Made by a program: the position numbers and the translations under genes. DNA of 64,000 nt from Micromonospora sp. WMMD980 (lineage in GTDB: Bacteria; Actinomycetota; Actinomycetes; Mycobacteriales; Micromonosporaceae). Of this stretch, positions 43,562 through 51,434 are shown in pieces. The stretch spans positions 5,146,001 through 5,210,000 of the forward strand of contig NZ_JARUBE010000003.1 in the NCBI RefSeq assembly GCF_029626035.1, written 5' to 3'. Under the pieces are notes generated by a model. The model did not search any database. It saw nothing but the letters and a program-made list of their open reading frames with translations, and had not been told where the DNA came from. Positions within the stretch are counted from its first letter, which is position 1; each line of letters begins with the position of its first letter.

Positions 43562-44073
43562 CGTAGTGCCGATGCTGGTGGTGGCGGCTCGCTGCCGCTG
43601 ATCCTGCCCGCGGTGGCGTCGTCGGTGCTCAGGCAGCTGACCAGCGGGTAGACAGCGGTGGGGGTTCCGTCGCCGGTGTGCACGATGATGGTGTCGGTGA
43701 CGGCGTCGATGAGGTAGATCCATTCGACGTCGAGGTGCGCGGCGTGGCACAGCGGGAACACGGTGACCGGCTCCGGCGGGTCTACCGTCACGCCGTCGCT
43801 GGTGGAGGCCAAGGTGACGCCGACTCCTGGCACCGGCTGCTGGCCGGCGAAGTGGGAGCTGGTGGCCGCGGTGGTGTCCTCGTCGAGATGCTCCCAATCG
43901 TTGGCGAGGATCGTGGTGATCAGCGCGGCGGTGTCGTGGTGGGCGTGGGTGGCCCAGATCGCGGCGAGGGTCGGCAGGATGTTGGATGGGTATCCGTCGT
44001 AGTGCACGATTCTCGCGTGCACGAGGGTGGGGTTGTCAGGGTGGATGGCGCCGATGCAGCAGGTCGTACTCAC
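43558..44073 (-). CDS. Hypothetical protein, cargo paralogue family C
   Basis: 171 aa from GTG 44073, AAGGAG upstream. VHARIVHYDGYPSNILPTLA, IWATHAHHDTAALITTILAN, DWEHLDED, PVPGVGVTLAS and VEWIYLIDAVTDTIIVH. Similar to the 41585 gene but without the zinc pairs. A decayed relative lies directly upstream (44318-44619). Its stop overlaps the hydrolase start, so the two are translationally coupled. Confidence 0.65.
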   Translation of the reverse strand: MSTTCCIGAIHPDNPTLVHARIVHYDGYPSNILPTLAAIWATHAHHDTAALITTILANDWEHLDEDTTAATSSHFAGQQPVPGVGVTLASTSDGVTVDPPEPVTVFPLCHAAHLDVEWIYLIDAVTDTIIVHTGDGTPTAVYPLVSCLSTDDATAGRISGSEPPPPASALR

Positions 44074-44317
44074 GGACAGGCTCCTTCGCAGGCAGGTGAG
44101 GACTTGGTGGCGTTTTGACATGGGGCAGGGTTCGCGGCAGGCGGGAGGCTGGGCCAGGTGCGCAAGCCGTAGACGGGTTCGGTGGTTTCGCTCGATCCGC
44201 GGCGCAAGCAGCAGGGCGCAGAGTTTCCGCCGCAGGCGGCCATCGGTATCGGTGGTTTTGTGACAATGGCCTCGCGCACGGCGCAGCGGACCTGGCACCT
44301 GATGGATCCGCCGGCGG

Positions 44318-44619
44318 GTCCGCGTCGGCTGAAGGTTGGTTCGGTCCGAATCGCCTTGCCGGCGCCGATGAGTTTGTCGGCGCGGAGCTGCTCCCAGTCG
44401 TGGGCGGATGAGCGCGGCGGTGTGGTGGGCCCAGATAACGGTTAGGGCCGGCAGGGTGGCGTCCGGATGGCCGTCGGCCGGATACGTAGCGGACTCGCAG
44501 TGGGCGCCGGCGTGCACGCGACCGCCGCCTTTGGTGGTTGGCGGTGGCCGCGTCGAGGGCGTCGCGGTGGTGGCGGCGGATGGACGTGTCGTGGGGCGGA
44601 GGTGGTCAGCACCGATCAC
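44318..44619 (-). pseudogene. Chimeric remnant: family C gene joined to a regulator 3' end
   Basis: One frame gives YPADGHPDATLPALTVIWAH then HTAALI, matching the family C gene at 43558. A second frame continues with AHDWEQLRADKLIGAGKAIR then TEPTFS. The start of that (DWEQL) is still family C, but KLIGAGKAIRTEP matches KLVIAGKAIRTDD of the regulator at 46029-46859. So a frameshifted family C gene was fused to a copy of the regulator's end. The stretch 44074-44317 has no gene that can be recognised. Confidence 0.6.
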
Positions 44620-45205
44620 CGCACCTCGCAGAGGGCCCTGACGGCTGCTGTCCGGTGGAGCCGACGGTGGCGGTTAGCAGCGCGACCAGGCCGGTGCGGG
44701 TGGCGGGGGTGTCGGCTGGGCCGGGAGTGTCGTCGACGAGGATGAAGGGGCGGTCGTCGTCGAGCGGGTGGGTGAGTTGGTAGCCGCGCTGATCGATGTC
44801 GACGGCGTCGACCCGTCGTACCAGTGCGGGGCGGCCGTCGCGCAGGTCGATGTCGTGGTAGCAGACGGCCCAGGCCAGCAGCCGCACGTCCGGGGCGGTG
44901 GCGCGGGCCCGGGCGAGCATCGTCTGCAGGATTTTCTGGTACGGGGTGACGGTGCCCGGGTCGCGCAACTGCTCGGCCAGGCGGTGTAGCAGCGCCGGGA
45001 GGCCAGCGGGATGCGCGAGCAGGTCTTCGGGGTGCAGGGGGAACTCCAGGCTGCGCATCTTGCGCCGTCGTGGCAGGGCTGGGTTGAGGGGCCAGTCGTG
45101 GATGAGTAGCAGGGTCGCGGTGTCGCCCCAGCCGAGGTGCGCGGCGTCGGCGTCGGCGTCTTCGAGGCAGGCGGTGAGGGTGCGGACAGCGTTGTCGGAC
45201 AGCAC
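44606..45205 (-). CDS. Hypothetical protein, cargo paralogue family B
   Basis: 199 aa, GTG 45205. Helical N-terminus, central LQTMLARARATAPDVRLLAW and AVCYHDIDL, then VRRVDAVDIDQRGYQLTHPL, FILVDDTPGPAD and TRTGLVALLTATV, the same order as the other family B proteins. The last 14 nt overlap the remnant at 44318-44619. Function unknown. Confidence 0.6.
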   Translation of the reverse strand: MLSDNAVRTLTACLEDADADAAHLGWGDTATLLLIHDWPLNPALPRRRKMRSLEFPLHPEDLLAHPAGLPALLHRLAEQLRDPGTVTPYQKILQTMLARARATAPDVRLLAWAVCYHDIDLRDGRPALVRRVDAVDIDQRGYQLTHPLDDDRPFILVDDTPGPADTPATRTGLVALLTATVGSTGQQPSGPSARCGDRC

Positions 45206-45232
45206 GGTGGTCTCCCATCTGGAGGGGTAGCA

Positions 45233-45275
45233 GTGAAGGGACCCCGCGGCCTGGGCGGCTGCGGGGTCCCTTCAC
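45233..45275. terminator. 15-bp perfect hairpin after the GGDEF gene
   Basis: GTGAAGGGACCCCGC, 13-nt loop, GCGGGGTCCCTTCAC, beginning 28 nt past the minus-strand stop at 45303. Confidence 0.65.
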
Positions 45276-45302
45276 GGGTCGGGGCTCGGAGAGGGAGGGC
45301 GG

Positions 45303-45932
45303 TCAGTGCTGCTGGCGAGCGCGGCTGCGCACGGTCGGGGTGCGGTGGGGCAGGTACTCGCGTACCCGGCCGGTGGTGACCTTGGCTTCGTACATGGCGC
45401 TGTCGGCCTGACTGAGCAACTGGCGGGGGCCGACGGCCGAGTGATGGCTGTGAGTGTGGGTATGGCCGACCGAGGCAGTCACGTGGAGGTCGCCGTTGAC
45501 GACGCGGATCGAGTGGGCGGCGATGGCCTGCCAGGCGGCGTGAGCGGCGGCTTCGGTGGCCGCGCGGTCACCGGTGACGAGCAGCGCGAACTCGTCGCCG
45601 GACAGCCGGGCTGCGAGGATCGGACCGGCCAGGCTCGACAGCCGGCGACCGACGTGATTGAGCACGTCGTTGCCGGTTTCGTGATTGAGGGTGTCGTTGA
45701 CGGTCTTGAAGTCGTTGAGGTCGAGCAGCACGACCCCGGTCGGGATGTTGTCGTTGAGGGCGGCGCGGAGGCGGTCGAGGAACAGCCGCCGGTTCGGCAG
45801 GCCGGTGACGTCGTCGTGGTGGGCCATCCAGCGGACCTTGGTCAGGATCCGCTGTTGCCGTGCGAGCACGGGGATGGCGAGGGCGAGGCCGGCGAGCACA
45901 CCGCCGAGGGCGGTGGCGAGGTGGTGCATCAT
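45303..45932 (-). CDS. Diguanylate cyclase, single membrane helix plus GGDEF
   Basis: 209 aa from ATG 45932, AAGGAG 8 nt upstream. One N-terminal helix (LATALGGVLAGLALAIPVLA), then HHDDVTGLPNRRLFLDRL, VVLLDLNDFKTVNDTLNH and the active-site loop ARLSGDEFALLV (about 114). SGDEF variants are active in known enzymes. The RxxD inhibitory site is absent. A C-terminal SVGHTHTHSHH stretch is His-rich. Unlike the large degenerate protein at 4469-6916, this one should make c-di-GMP. Located in the cargo region of a putative conjugative element. Confidence 0.88.
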   Translation of the reverse strand: MMHHLATALGGVLAGLALAIPVLARQQRILTKVRWMAHHDDVTGLPNRRLFLDRLRAALNDNIPTGVVLLDLNDFKTVNDTLNHETGNDVLNHVGRRLSSLAGPILAARLSGDEFALLVTGDRAATEAAAHAAWQAIAAHSIRVVNGDLHVTASVGHTHTHSHHSAVGPRQLLSQADSAMYEAKVTTGRVREYLPHRTPTVRSRARQQH

Positions 45933-46028
45933 GGAAGACGCTCCTTTCGTGAGAAGGAGCACCGGGGGCGGGCGGGTCAGCCGTCAAACTTCTCCGCCCG
46001 CCTCCGGGCTACCTCGAGGCAGGGCTGG

Positions 46029-46859
46029 TTACGGGGTGGTGGCGAGTTGGAAGGTGGCGTACTTGTCGTCGGTGCGGATGGCCTTGCCGGCGATGACGAG
46101 CTTGTCGGCGGCGTTGGCGACCGCCCCAGGGCTGGCCTTGCGGGCGTCGGTGCCGGCGTTCGCGGCATCGATGAGCCTGCACAGCTCACCGGTCTTGAAT
46201 GCCTGGTCGGGGCGCGCTTCGAGGACGTCGAGGACCGCGGCCCGCAGTGACCCCTTCGCCCGGCGAGGATGCCCGCCCGAGGCGTTGCTGGGCTGTGTGT
46301 CCGCCTCGGGTGGGGCGGCGGGGTCGGTCGCCGGTGTCTGATCGTCGGTGTCTCCCGCCGGGTCGGTGGCGATCCTCGACGCGCCGGGCGCAGGCTCCTC
46401 CTCGTCAGGCGCGGGCGGGCGGTCGACGGTGGGCGGCGGATCAGCCGGTGGAGCCGGCGGCGTGAGCGAGGTGTCGTCCACGTCGGCGTGCTCGACCTCG
46501 CCGGCCAGCGGCGTCTCGCGGGGCGCGCTGTCGGCGGAGGCATCCGCTCCAGTGGCATCGGTGGGCCTGTCGGCCGGGGACGGGGTGTCGCTGTCGCGGG
46601 TTGGTGGCGGCGCCGCGGAGGCGGCGCCGACGGTGGCGTGTCCGGCGTCGGTGAGCCGCCATACAGCGCGCTTGCTGTCGGTGTGCACCCGTTCGGCCTG
46701 CCCGGTCGTCTCCCAGGCACGCAGTTTCGCGGTGGCGGTGGAGTAGGCCAGTCCGGCTTTATCGGCGACGGCGGCGGCGGTGTCCTCACCGAGTTCGGCG
46801 AGCGCGGCGAGGACCTTGAACATCGCGTGCGGTGCGGTTGGCTCCGGTGCGTCGGTCAT
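46029..46859 (-). CDS. Protein with two winged-helix domains
   Basis: 276 aa from ATG 46859, GAAGGGA upstream. N-terminal winged helix (AMFKVLAALAELGEDTAAAV, ADKAGLAYSTATAKLRAWE), MarR-like; a 100-residue Pro/Asp/Ala-rich disordered linker; and a C-terminal winged helix (LDVLEARPDQAFKTGELCRL, ADKLVIAGKAIRTDDKYATF). Probable DNA-binding regulator of the element, with two DNA contact sites joined by a flexible arm. Confidence 0.75.
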   Translation of the reverse strand: MTDAPEPTAPHAMFKVLAALAELGEDTAAAVADKAGLAYSTATAKLRAWETTGQAERVHTDSKRAVWRLTDAGHATVGAASAAPPPTRDSDTPSPADRPTDATGADASADSAPRETPLAGEVEHADVDDTSLTPPAPPADPPPTVDRPPAPDEEEPAPGASRIATDPAGDTDDQTPATDPAAPPEADTQPSNASGGHPRRAKGSLRAAVLDVLEARPDQAFKTGELCRLIDAANAGTDARKASPGAVANAADKLVIAGKAIRTDDKYATFQLATTP

Positions 46860-47043
46860 GGACGGTGTCCCTTCTGTGAGATGGGGGTCAGCACTGATCC
46901 ACGCTTCGTTCGCGCCGTGGATCAAGTGCGATTCACGGTTTCGTGGAATCAGTGCGCCGCGTGTCGGCGCGGACGCGGCGGCCAGGTCGCGATCGGCGGC
47001 CCGGCTGGAGTTCGTAGGCTCTGATCGGACGGCGCGCGCCGGG

Positions 47044-47910
47044 TTAGCGGCGGCGGGGGCGCACACGGCCGTGCAGGGTGGTGAGGTGCAGCCGCAGTCG
47101 GTCGTGAAGCGGCATGGCGACGGCGGGGACTATGTGCCAGTGCCACCGGTCGATGCCAAGGGGGTAGCAGCCGTCGTGGTCGGGGTGGCAGCGGTCGTCG
47201 ACCGCAACGCGAGGGTGGCCGCCGCTGTCGGTGTCTTCGAGCAGCACGGCGGTGGCGCCGTAGAAGCGGACGAGTGGGTGCTCTCCGGGCATGGTTGCCG
47301 CGCGCCAGGGGGCGGTGAGGTCGGCGGTGAGGTGCCGCACGGTGCGCGGGTGCAGCCGGCAGATCAGGAGGCCGTCCTCACCCAGGACGTGGTCCCGCGC
47401 GATCAGCGCCGGATAGCAGCGGGCGTTCAGTCGTGCAGCGGTGACCATCGCCGGCCGCCACCGCGCATGCGGTCCGAGGGTGTCGGCGTGGTGGTCGTAG
47501 GCCTCGATGTGGCTGGTGTCGAGGACGGCGCCGGGCCAGGTGTCGGTGTCGATGGCCAGCCAGTGATGGTCCAGGGCGGCGGCGGCGCGGAGCACGTCGA
47601 TGGGTCGACGCCCGTCGCAGCCGGGGTGACGCAGCGGCAGGTACAGGTCTTCTGCGGGGTCGGGGGCCTCGTCGACGTGCCGCACGGCGCGGCCGTGGGC
47701 GGCATGCTCGTCCCCGTCGTCGGTGTGCCAGGTCGGCACTCCGTTGGAGCGCAGGTGTCCGTCGGCGCCGACGCGGCGCAGGGTCAGGGCGGGGGTGTTG
47801 TGCTCGCCGGCCATGAGTTGGGCGCGGGTGAGGTGGTGGGTGGTGCAGGCGAGGGCGTGCTCGGCCAGGGGCAGCACGTCTTCGACACGGAACCACAGAC
47901 GCTGAGACAT
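47044..47910 (-). CDS. DUF3085-like protein 2
   Basis: 288 aa from ATG 47910. LWFRVEDVLPLAEHALACTT then LRRVGADGHLRSNGVPTWHT is the family pattern, but the protein has about 150 extra residues with RFYGATAVLLEDTD and CHPDHDGCYPLGIDRWHW. Longest of the three family members in this window. Function unknown. Confidence 0.65.
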   Translation of the reverse strand: MSQRLWFRVEDVLPLAEHALACTTHHLTRAQLMAGEHNTPALTLRRVGADGHLRSNGVPTWHTDDGDEHAAHGRAVRHVDEAPDPAEDLYLPLRHPGCDGRRPIDVLRAAAALDHHWLAIDTDTWPGAVLDTSHIEAYDHHADTLGPHARWRPAMVTAARLNARCYPALIARDHVLGEDGLLICRLHPRTVRHLTADLTAPWRAATMPGEHPLVRFYGATAVLLEDTDSGGHPRVAVDDRCHPDHDGCYPLGIDRWHWHIVPAVAMPLHDRLRLHLTTLHGRVRPRRR

Positions 47911-48281
47911 GGTGAGGGAACCTCCTTGAGAGGGGAAGGGGGTGGGAAGAGGAACAGCGCGGCCTGTTTCAGGCCAGGAGGTGGCGGCGCCCCATGCCCG
48001 GGGCGCCCGGCCGGTGGTGGGACGCCGGTTCGCGCGCCTCGCCGGAGGGTGAGACGCGATGGGCACGACCTGGAATGAGGGCCAGGTCGAGCGCTGGAGG
48101 CTGCGCTTGATGCCGGGACGGCACGACAGCTGCGTCCGACGCGCCGTCCGGGTTGGTGACGACGTCACAGTGCTTGCGTGCAGGCGGTGTCGCCGGCCCG
48201 GGCGGCAGCACCTGGTCTCGCGGTTGCTCGGGGGTAGGTGACGTGGCCTCGACCAGGTGAGGTCGTTGCCGGCTTGGGTGG
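47911..48281. other. Short intergenic stretch
   Basis: Between two minus-strand cargo genes. Only one small + strand frame (48059-48241) looks plausible; it is listed separately. Confidence 0.35.
48059..48241 (+). CDS. Possible small CxxC protein
   Basis: 60 aa, ATG 48059 with GGAGG 11 nt upstream. WRLRLMPGRHDSCVRRAVRV, then LACRRCRRPGRQH, a CxxC followed by a His, looks like a short zinc site. GC-rich third codon positions fit a real gene, but it would be the only + strand gene between 26 and 51 kb. Confidence 0.35.
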   Translation: MGTTWNEGQVERWRLRLMPGRHDSCVRRAVRVGDDVTVLACRRCRRPGRQHLVSRLLGGR

Positions 48282-48665
48282 TCAGCCCCGGTGCGGACGG
48301 GCGAGCTTGCGGACGCCGATGATGCAGCCGTTCAGGTCGCGGACGGTGTCGTGGCAGACCAGCAGGTCCTCGCGGCTGGTCGCGGCAAGTCCGACGACCA
48401 GGGACACCAGGTAGTAGGTGCCCGGGAGCGGCGGTGGCAGTGGCGGAAAGTCGTGGTGGGCCGCGCCGTAGGCGACGCGCTCGACGGGGACGTCGAGGTC
48501 GAGGTGCTCGGGTCCGAGGACGTGTTGTCCCAACCGGGCCGGCTGGTGTGCCGTGCTGGTGGGGACCACGCGTAGTGGGGTGACGCTGCCCGGCTCGATG
48601 CGATCCGGGGTGTCCTCGGGGAAGACGCGCACCGGGTGCGGCGTCAGGTTGACGATCTCCGTCAT
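48282..48665 (-). CDS. Conserved small protein with NLTPHPV motif
   Basis: 127 aa from ATG 48665. The start MTEIVNLTPHPVRVF and the end TYYLVSLVVGLAATSREDLL, CHDTVRDLNGCIIGVRKLAR match small proteins seen in phages and plasmids, of unknown function. The compact beta-rich fold is predicted from the alternating pattern only. Confidence 0.65.
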   Translation of the reverse strand: MTEIVNLTPHPVRVFPEDTPDRIEPGSVTPLRVVPTSTAHQPARLGQHVLGPEHLDLDVPVERVAYGAAHHDFPPLPPPLPGTYYLVSLVVGLAATSREDLLVCHDTVRDLNGCIIGVRKLARPHRG

Positions 48666-48812
48666 GGGCAGGTGCCTCCTGTCGTGGTTGCGGTTGGCTG
48701 ACGAGGTCCCATGGTGGGCAGGATCGCGTCAGTGCAGCGGGGTCGGCGGCAGGTCGCGAGAAACCCTTCGCGGCCTCGGCTTGTGCGCTCGTGGCGGGCG
48801 GCGACCCTGCGC

Positions 48813-49385
48813 TCAGGTGCGGGCCGCGGTGAGCAGGCGTCGTAGGTTCACCGCGATGGAGCCGGCCGATGCCCGGACGTGGGGATCATCGGCCGTGGTG
48901 TGGACGGTCTGCGCTCCGCGTAGGCGCAGCAGTTGGTAGAAGCGGCCGTCGATGTCGTAGGCGCTGATCGCCCGTACCGGGACGCCGTCGGGGTCGACGG
49001 GCAGGCCGCGGGCGGTGGCGGTGCGGTGGGCGGCGTCGCTGGTGTCGAATCCTTCGGCGAGGAACGCCATCGCGATCACGGGGCCGATCTGCGCGCGGGT
49101 CCAGTCCCGCAGTTGTGGGGCTCTGACGGTGGTCAGGGTGTCGGTGACGGCTTCCAACCCGATCCAGTACGGCAGGGTGATGCGGCTGCCGGGGACGGCG
49201 AGCAGCCGCCACACGTCCTCGTCGATCGGAAGTTCCTCGACGTCGACGCTGCCGACGTTGGTGTGGGCGGTGGCGTCGATGAGGGCGAGCACCTCGGGGA
49301 AGTTGCCCCAGCCGCGTGTTTCGGCGAGGGCTTCGACGGCGGTGAGCGCCTTGACGACGAGGGTGCCGCGGTGCTCGGGCTGCAT
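48813..49385 (-). CDS. Hypothetical protein, cargo paralogue family B
   Basis: 190 aa from ATG 49385. AVEALAETRGWGNFPEVLAL, IGPVIAMAFLAEGFDTSD, AISAYDIDGRFYQLLRLRGA and AGSIAVNLRRLLTAA. Closest to the 36390 gene. Function unknown. Confidence 0.62.
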   Translation of the reverse strand: MQPEHRGTLVVKALTAVEALAETRGWGNFPEVLALIDATAHTNVGSVDVEELPIDEDVWRLLAVPGSRITLPYWIGLEAVTDTLTTVRAPQLRDWTRAQIGPVIAMAFLAEGFDTSDAAHRTATARGLPVDPDGVPVRAISAYDIDGRFYQLLRLRGAQTVHTTADDPHVRASAGSIAVNLRRLLTAART

Positions 49386-49453
49386 GGGCTTCCTCCAGGT
49401 CTGTTCAGGGATGGGTGGGAGACTGCTTGCGCTGGCATGCGTTGGCGCCGCAG

Positions 49454-49498
49454 CGGCACGCCCGTTGTCCCTCGGGATGGAGAGGGGTGGGCGTGCCG
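49454..49498. terminator. 10-bp hairpin with 25-nt loop
   Basis: CGGCACGCCC with GGGCGTGCCG, starting 20 nt past the minus-strand stop at 49518. Confidence 0.5.
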
Positions 49499-49517
49499 TG
49501 CGATCGCGGGGGTGGTG

Positions 49518-49931
49518 TCAGGTGCGGGAGCGCAGGTGACGCTGGCGGCCGACGCCGGCGGTGAGCGTGTGCGGGTCGACCACGAACACGGTGGCGCCGT
49601 CGGTGTGGCCGGCTCTGATGAGGTCGATCAGCTGCGCCTCGCTGTCGTGCAGCAGCGGCAGGCCCCACGCATCCGCTCTGTCGGGCAGGCGGACGCCGGG
49701 CGCGGTCAGTGACCTGCGCGCCAGGGCCATCGAGGGCATCGGGTCGTGCAGGGCGTCGCCGCCGTTGCTGGCCAGCCACGCCATGCCGCGGAGGCGGAAC
49801 AGTCGCAGCGCCGGTTCGGCGCTGCCGTTGTCGCTGGCCCCGTGGCGGGTGTGAATGTTCCAGTCGCAGAGGACGGCGTGTTGGGCGTGGGCGGCGACGG
49901 CGGGCAGGTCGAAGTACAGGAAGCGGGACAT
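49518..49931 (-). CDS. DUF3085-like protein 3
   Basis: 137 aa from ATG 49931. MSRFLYFDLPAVAAHAQHAV, then LRLFRLRGMAWLASNGGDAL and a C-terminal VFVVDPHTLTAGVG. Same N-terminal order as the products of 30944 and 47044, though more divergent. Function unknown. Confidence 0.6.
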   Translation of the reverse strand: MSRFLYFDLPAVAAHAQHAVLCDWNIHTRHGASDNGSAEPALRLFRLRGMAWLASNGGDALHDPMPSMALARRSLTAPGVRLPDRADAWGLPLLHDSEAQLIDLIRAGHTDGATVFVVDPHTLTAGVGRQRHLRSRT

Positions 49932-50018
49932 GCTGCTCCTTCCACTAGGTGCGGGGTGGGCCGGCGGGCAGCACACCTGCCTCAGGTATCGAGGTGAGGT
50001 GTGCTGACCCGTCCGGTT

Positions 50019-50070
50019 GATCTGCCGCGGGGTGCGGGCAGATCGTGTGGTCCCCCGGGGTTGCCGGGGG
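50019..50070. terminator. Two consecutive hairpins after the 50094 gene
   Basis: GATCTGCC/GGCAGATC (50019-50044) and CCCCCGG/CCGGGGG (50052-50070), 24-75 nt past the minus-strand stop at 50094. Confidence 0.5.
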
Positions 50071-50093
50071 TTGGTGGCCGTGCGAGGTTGCGG

Positions 50094-50891
50094 CTACGGC
50101 GTTTGCAGGTCGATGGCGAAGATCTGCTGGGTGTGGTGCAGGTTCTGCAGGTGCCGGTACGCCTGGTGCAGGTAGGTGATCCGGTCGGCGAGGTACGCGC
50201 TGGCCGGGGTCAGCTGGGTGCCGTCCTCGGTGAGGAGGGCGTCGGTGCACAGCGCCCAGAGGGCGCGGTAGTTGGCGTAGGCGGCGGCGCCGGCCTGGAA
50301 CATCTCCAGGTCGTCGGTGGTGAGCTGCCCGGCGGTGGTGGCCGCGGCGTTGTGCAGGCGCATGGCGTGCACGCGCGGCTGGCGGTGGAACTCGGCGCTG
50401 GCGACGTCGAGTGGGTAGTCCGACGGGTCGCTGAGGTGTCGTTGCAGGAACACCGGCCACGGCGTGGCGGGGCGGGTGCCGGCGACGACGTGGTTCCACT
50501 GTTGGTGGCGCAGCATGGCGCTGACGTGCGCGCCTTCGCGCATGCCGGTGAGGTCGAGCAGGCGGATGGGGCCGCCGGCGCAGCACTGCGGGCCGGTCTT
50601 GGCCTTCTGCGCGTCGATGAGCTGGCGGCGTTGCCACGCCCAGATAGCCGGGGACGCCCAGAGGCGGCGGCAGCTGGTGCCGGAGACGCCGAAGTGGCGC
50701 TCCAGGTTGCGCACGCCGGTGTGCAGGGTCGCGGCGAGGTCGTCGCTGACGCAGACGATCATCTGGCGGATGAGAGCCTGCGGCACGACCTGGGGCCGCG
50801 GGGTGCTCTGCTGGGGCGTGTTGGCCCGGGCGGTGAGTCGTTGCACGCGGCTGCCGTGGCGGGTCAGCGCGGTGCCGTTGTTGTTGGACAT
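50094..50891 (-). CDS. Hypothetical protein next to the transfer region
   Basis: 265 aa from ATG 50891, AAGGAGG upstream. Mostly helical: PQALIRQMIVCVSDDLAATL, RRLWASPAIWAWQRRQLIDA, KTGPQCCAGGPIRLLDLTGM, YANYRALWALCTDALL. No family recognised. It lies just downstream, in the same direction, of the repeat-rich region that follows the relaxase-type gene. Confidence 0.6.
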   Translation of the reverse strand: MSNNNGTALTRHGSRVQRLTARANTPQQSTPRPQVVPQALIRQMIVCVSDDLAATLHTGVRNLERHFGVSGTSCRRLWASPAIWAWQRRQLIDAQKAKTGPQCCAGGPIRLLDLTGMREGAHVSAMLRHQQWNHVVAGTRPATPWPVFLQRHLSDPSDYPLDVASAEFHRQPRVHAMRLHNAAATTAGQLTTDDLEMFQAGAAAYANYRALWALCTDALLTEDGTQLTPASAYLADRITYLHQAYRHLQNLHHTQQIFAIDLQTP

Positions 50892-51434
50892 GGAGCCTCC
50901 TTCAGGGTTGGCGTCGTGGGGGCACGACGGTGGCCCGGCCCACCGGGTACGTGGGTCGGGTGATCGACGGAGCAGGGATGTGCGGGATTGACCGTGTCCA
51001 CCGGGTGCGTGGAGCGGGTCGGGAGGTGGTGCGGTGGCGCGGGGTGGTTGGTGCGACCTCGGGGGTCGCCGCGCGGTGTGCTGCCGACCGGCGTGAGCGG
51101 GTGGGCGGGGCGCACCGGGTGGGTGCGGCGATGATCCTGGGAGGTGGGACCGAACCGGGTGAAGCGATATATGGGGTTGTGTTAGTGCCGAAACGGTAGC
51201 CCTTCGCACTCACAACGCCAGCAGGCGCCGTTCACGCCGGATTTGCGGGTTGACCTGCGGTGTGAGAGATCAACTGTCGGTGAGGGCGGCGCGGTGTGGG
51301 TCGGTGTGAGTCGTTGTGAGTGGCGGGCCCGCCCACACCCGCCCGGCCTGCGGCCGTCCCCGCCCTGGCCGTGGTGGTGGCGGGCGGGCGGGGTGACCTG
51401 CGGTGTGAGCGGTTGTGAGCGAGCCGGCGGGCGG
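50892..51434. other. Gene-free stretch, candidate oriT or control region
   Basis: 543 bp with no convincing frame. It contains a 16-bp direct repeat (51251-51266 and 51394-51409), phased GTGAG decamers at 51306/51316 and 51405/51415, and an inverted copy at 51208-51217. It lies directly downstream of the Replic_Relax gene. Confidence 0.5.
51208..51424. repeat. GTGAG decamers and TGACCTGCGGTGTGAG direct repeats
   Basis: GTGAGTCGTT GTGAGTGGCG (51306-51325) and GTGAGCGGTT GTGAGCGAGC (51405-51424) are pairs with a 10-bp period. TGACCTGCGGTGTGAG occurs at 51251-51266 and 51394-51409. ACTCACAACG (51208-51217) is the exact inverse of 51312-51321. The spacing of one helical turn suggests stacked protein binding sites, for example for a relaxase accessory protein or element regulator. 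Confidence 0.55.

Noticed and set aside
43558..44619. Single 353-aa protein covering the family C gene and everything upstream
   Set aside because: A good ribosome site and GTG at 44073 mark the real start; the part between 44074 and 44317 is not protein-like and the part above it is a frameshifted remnant.
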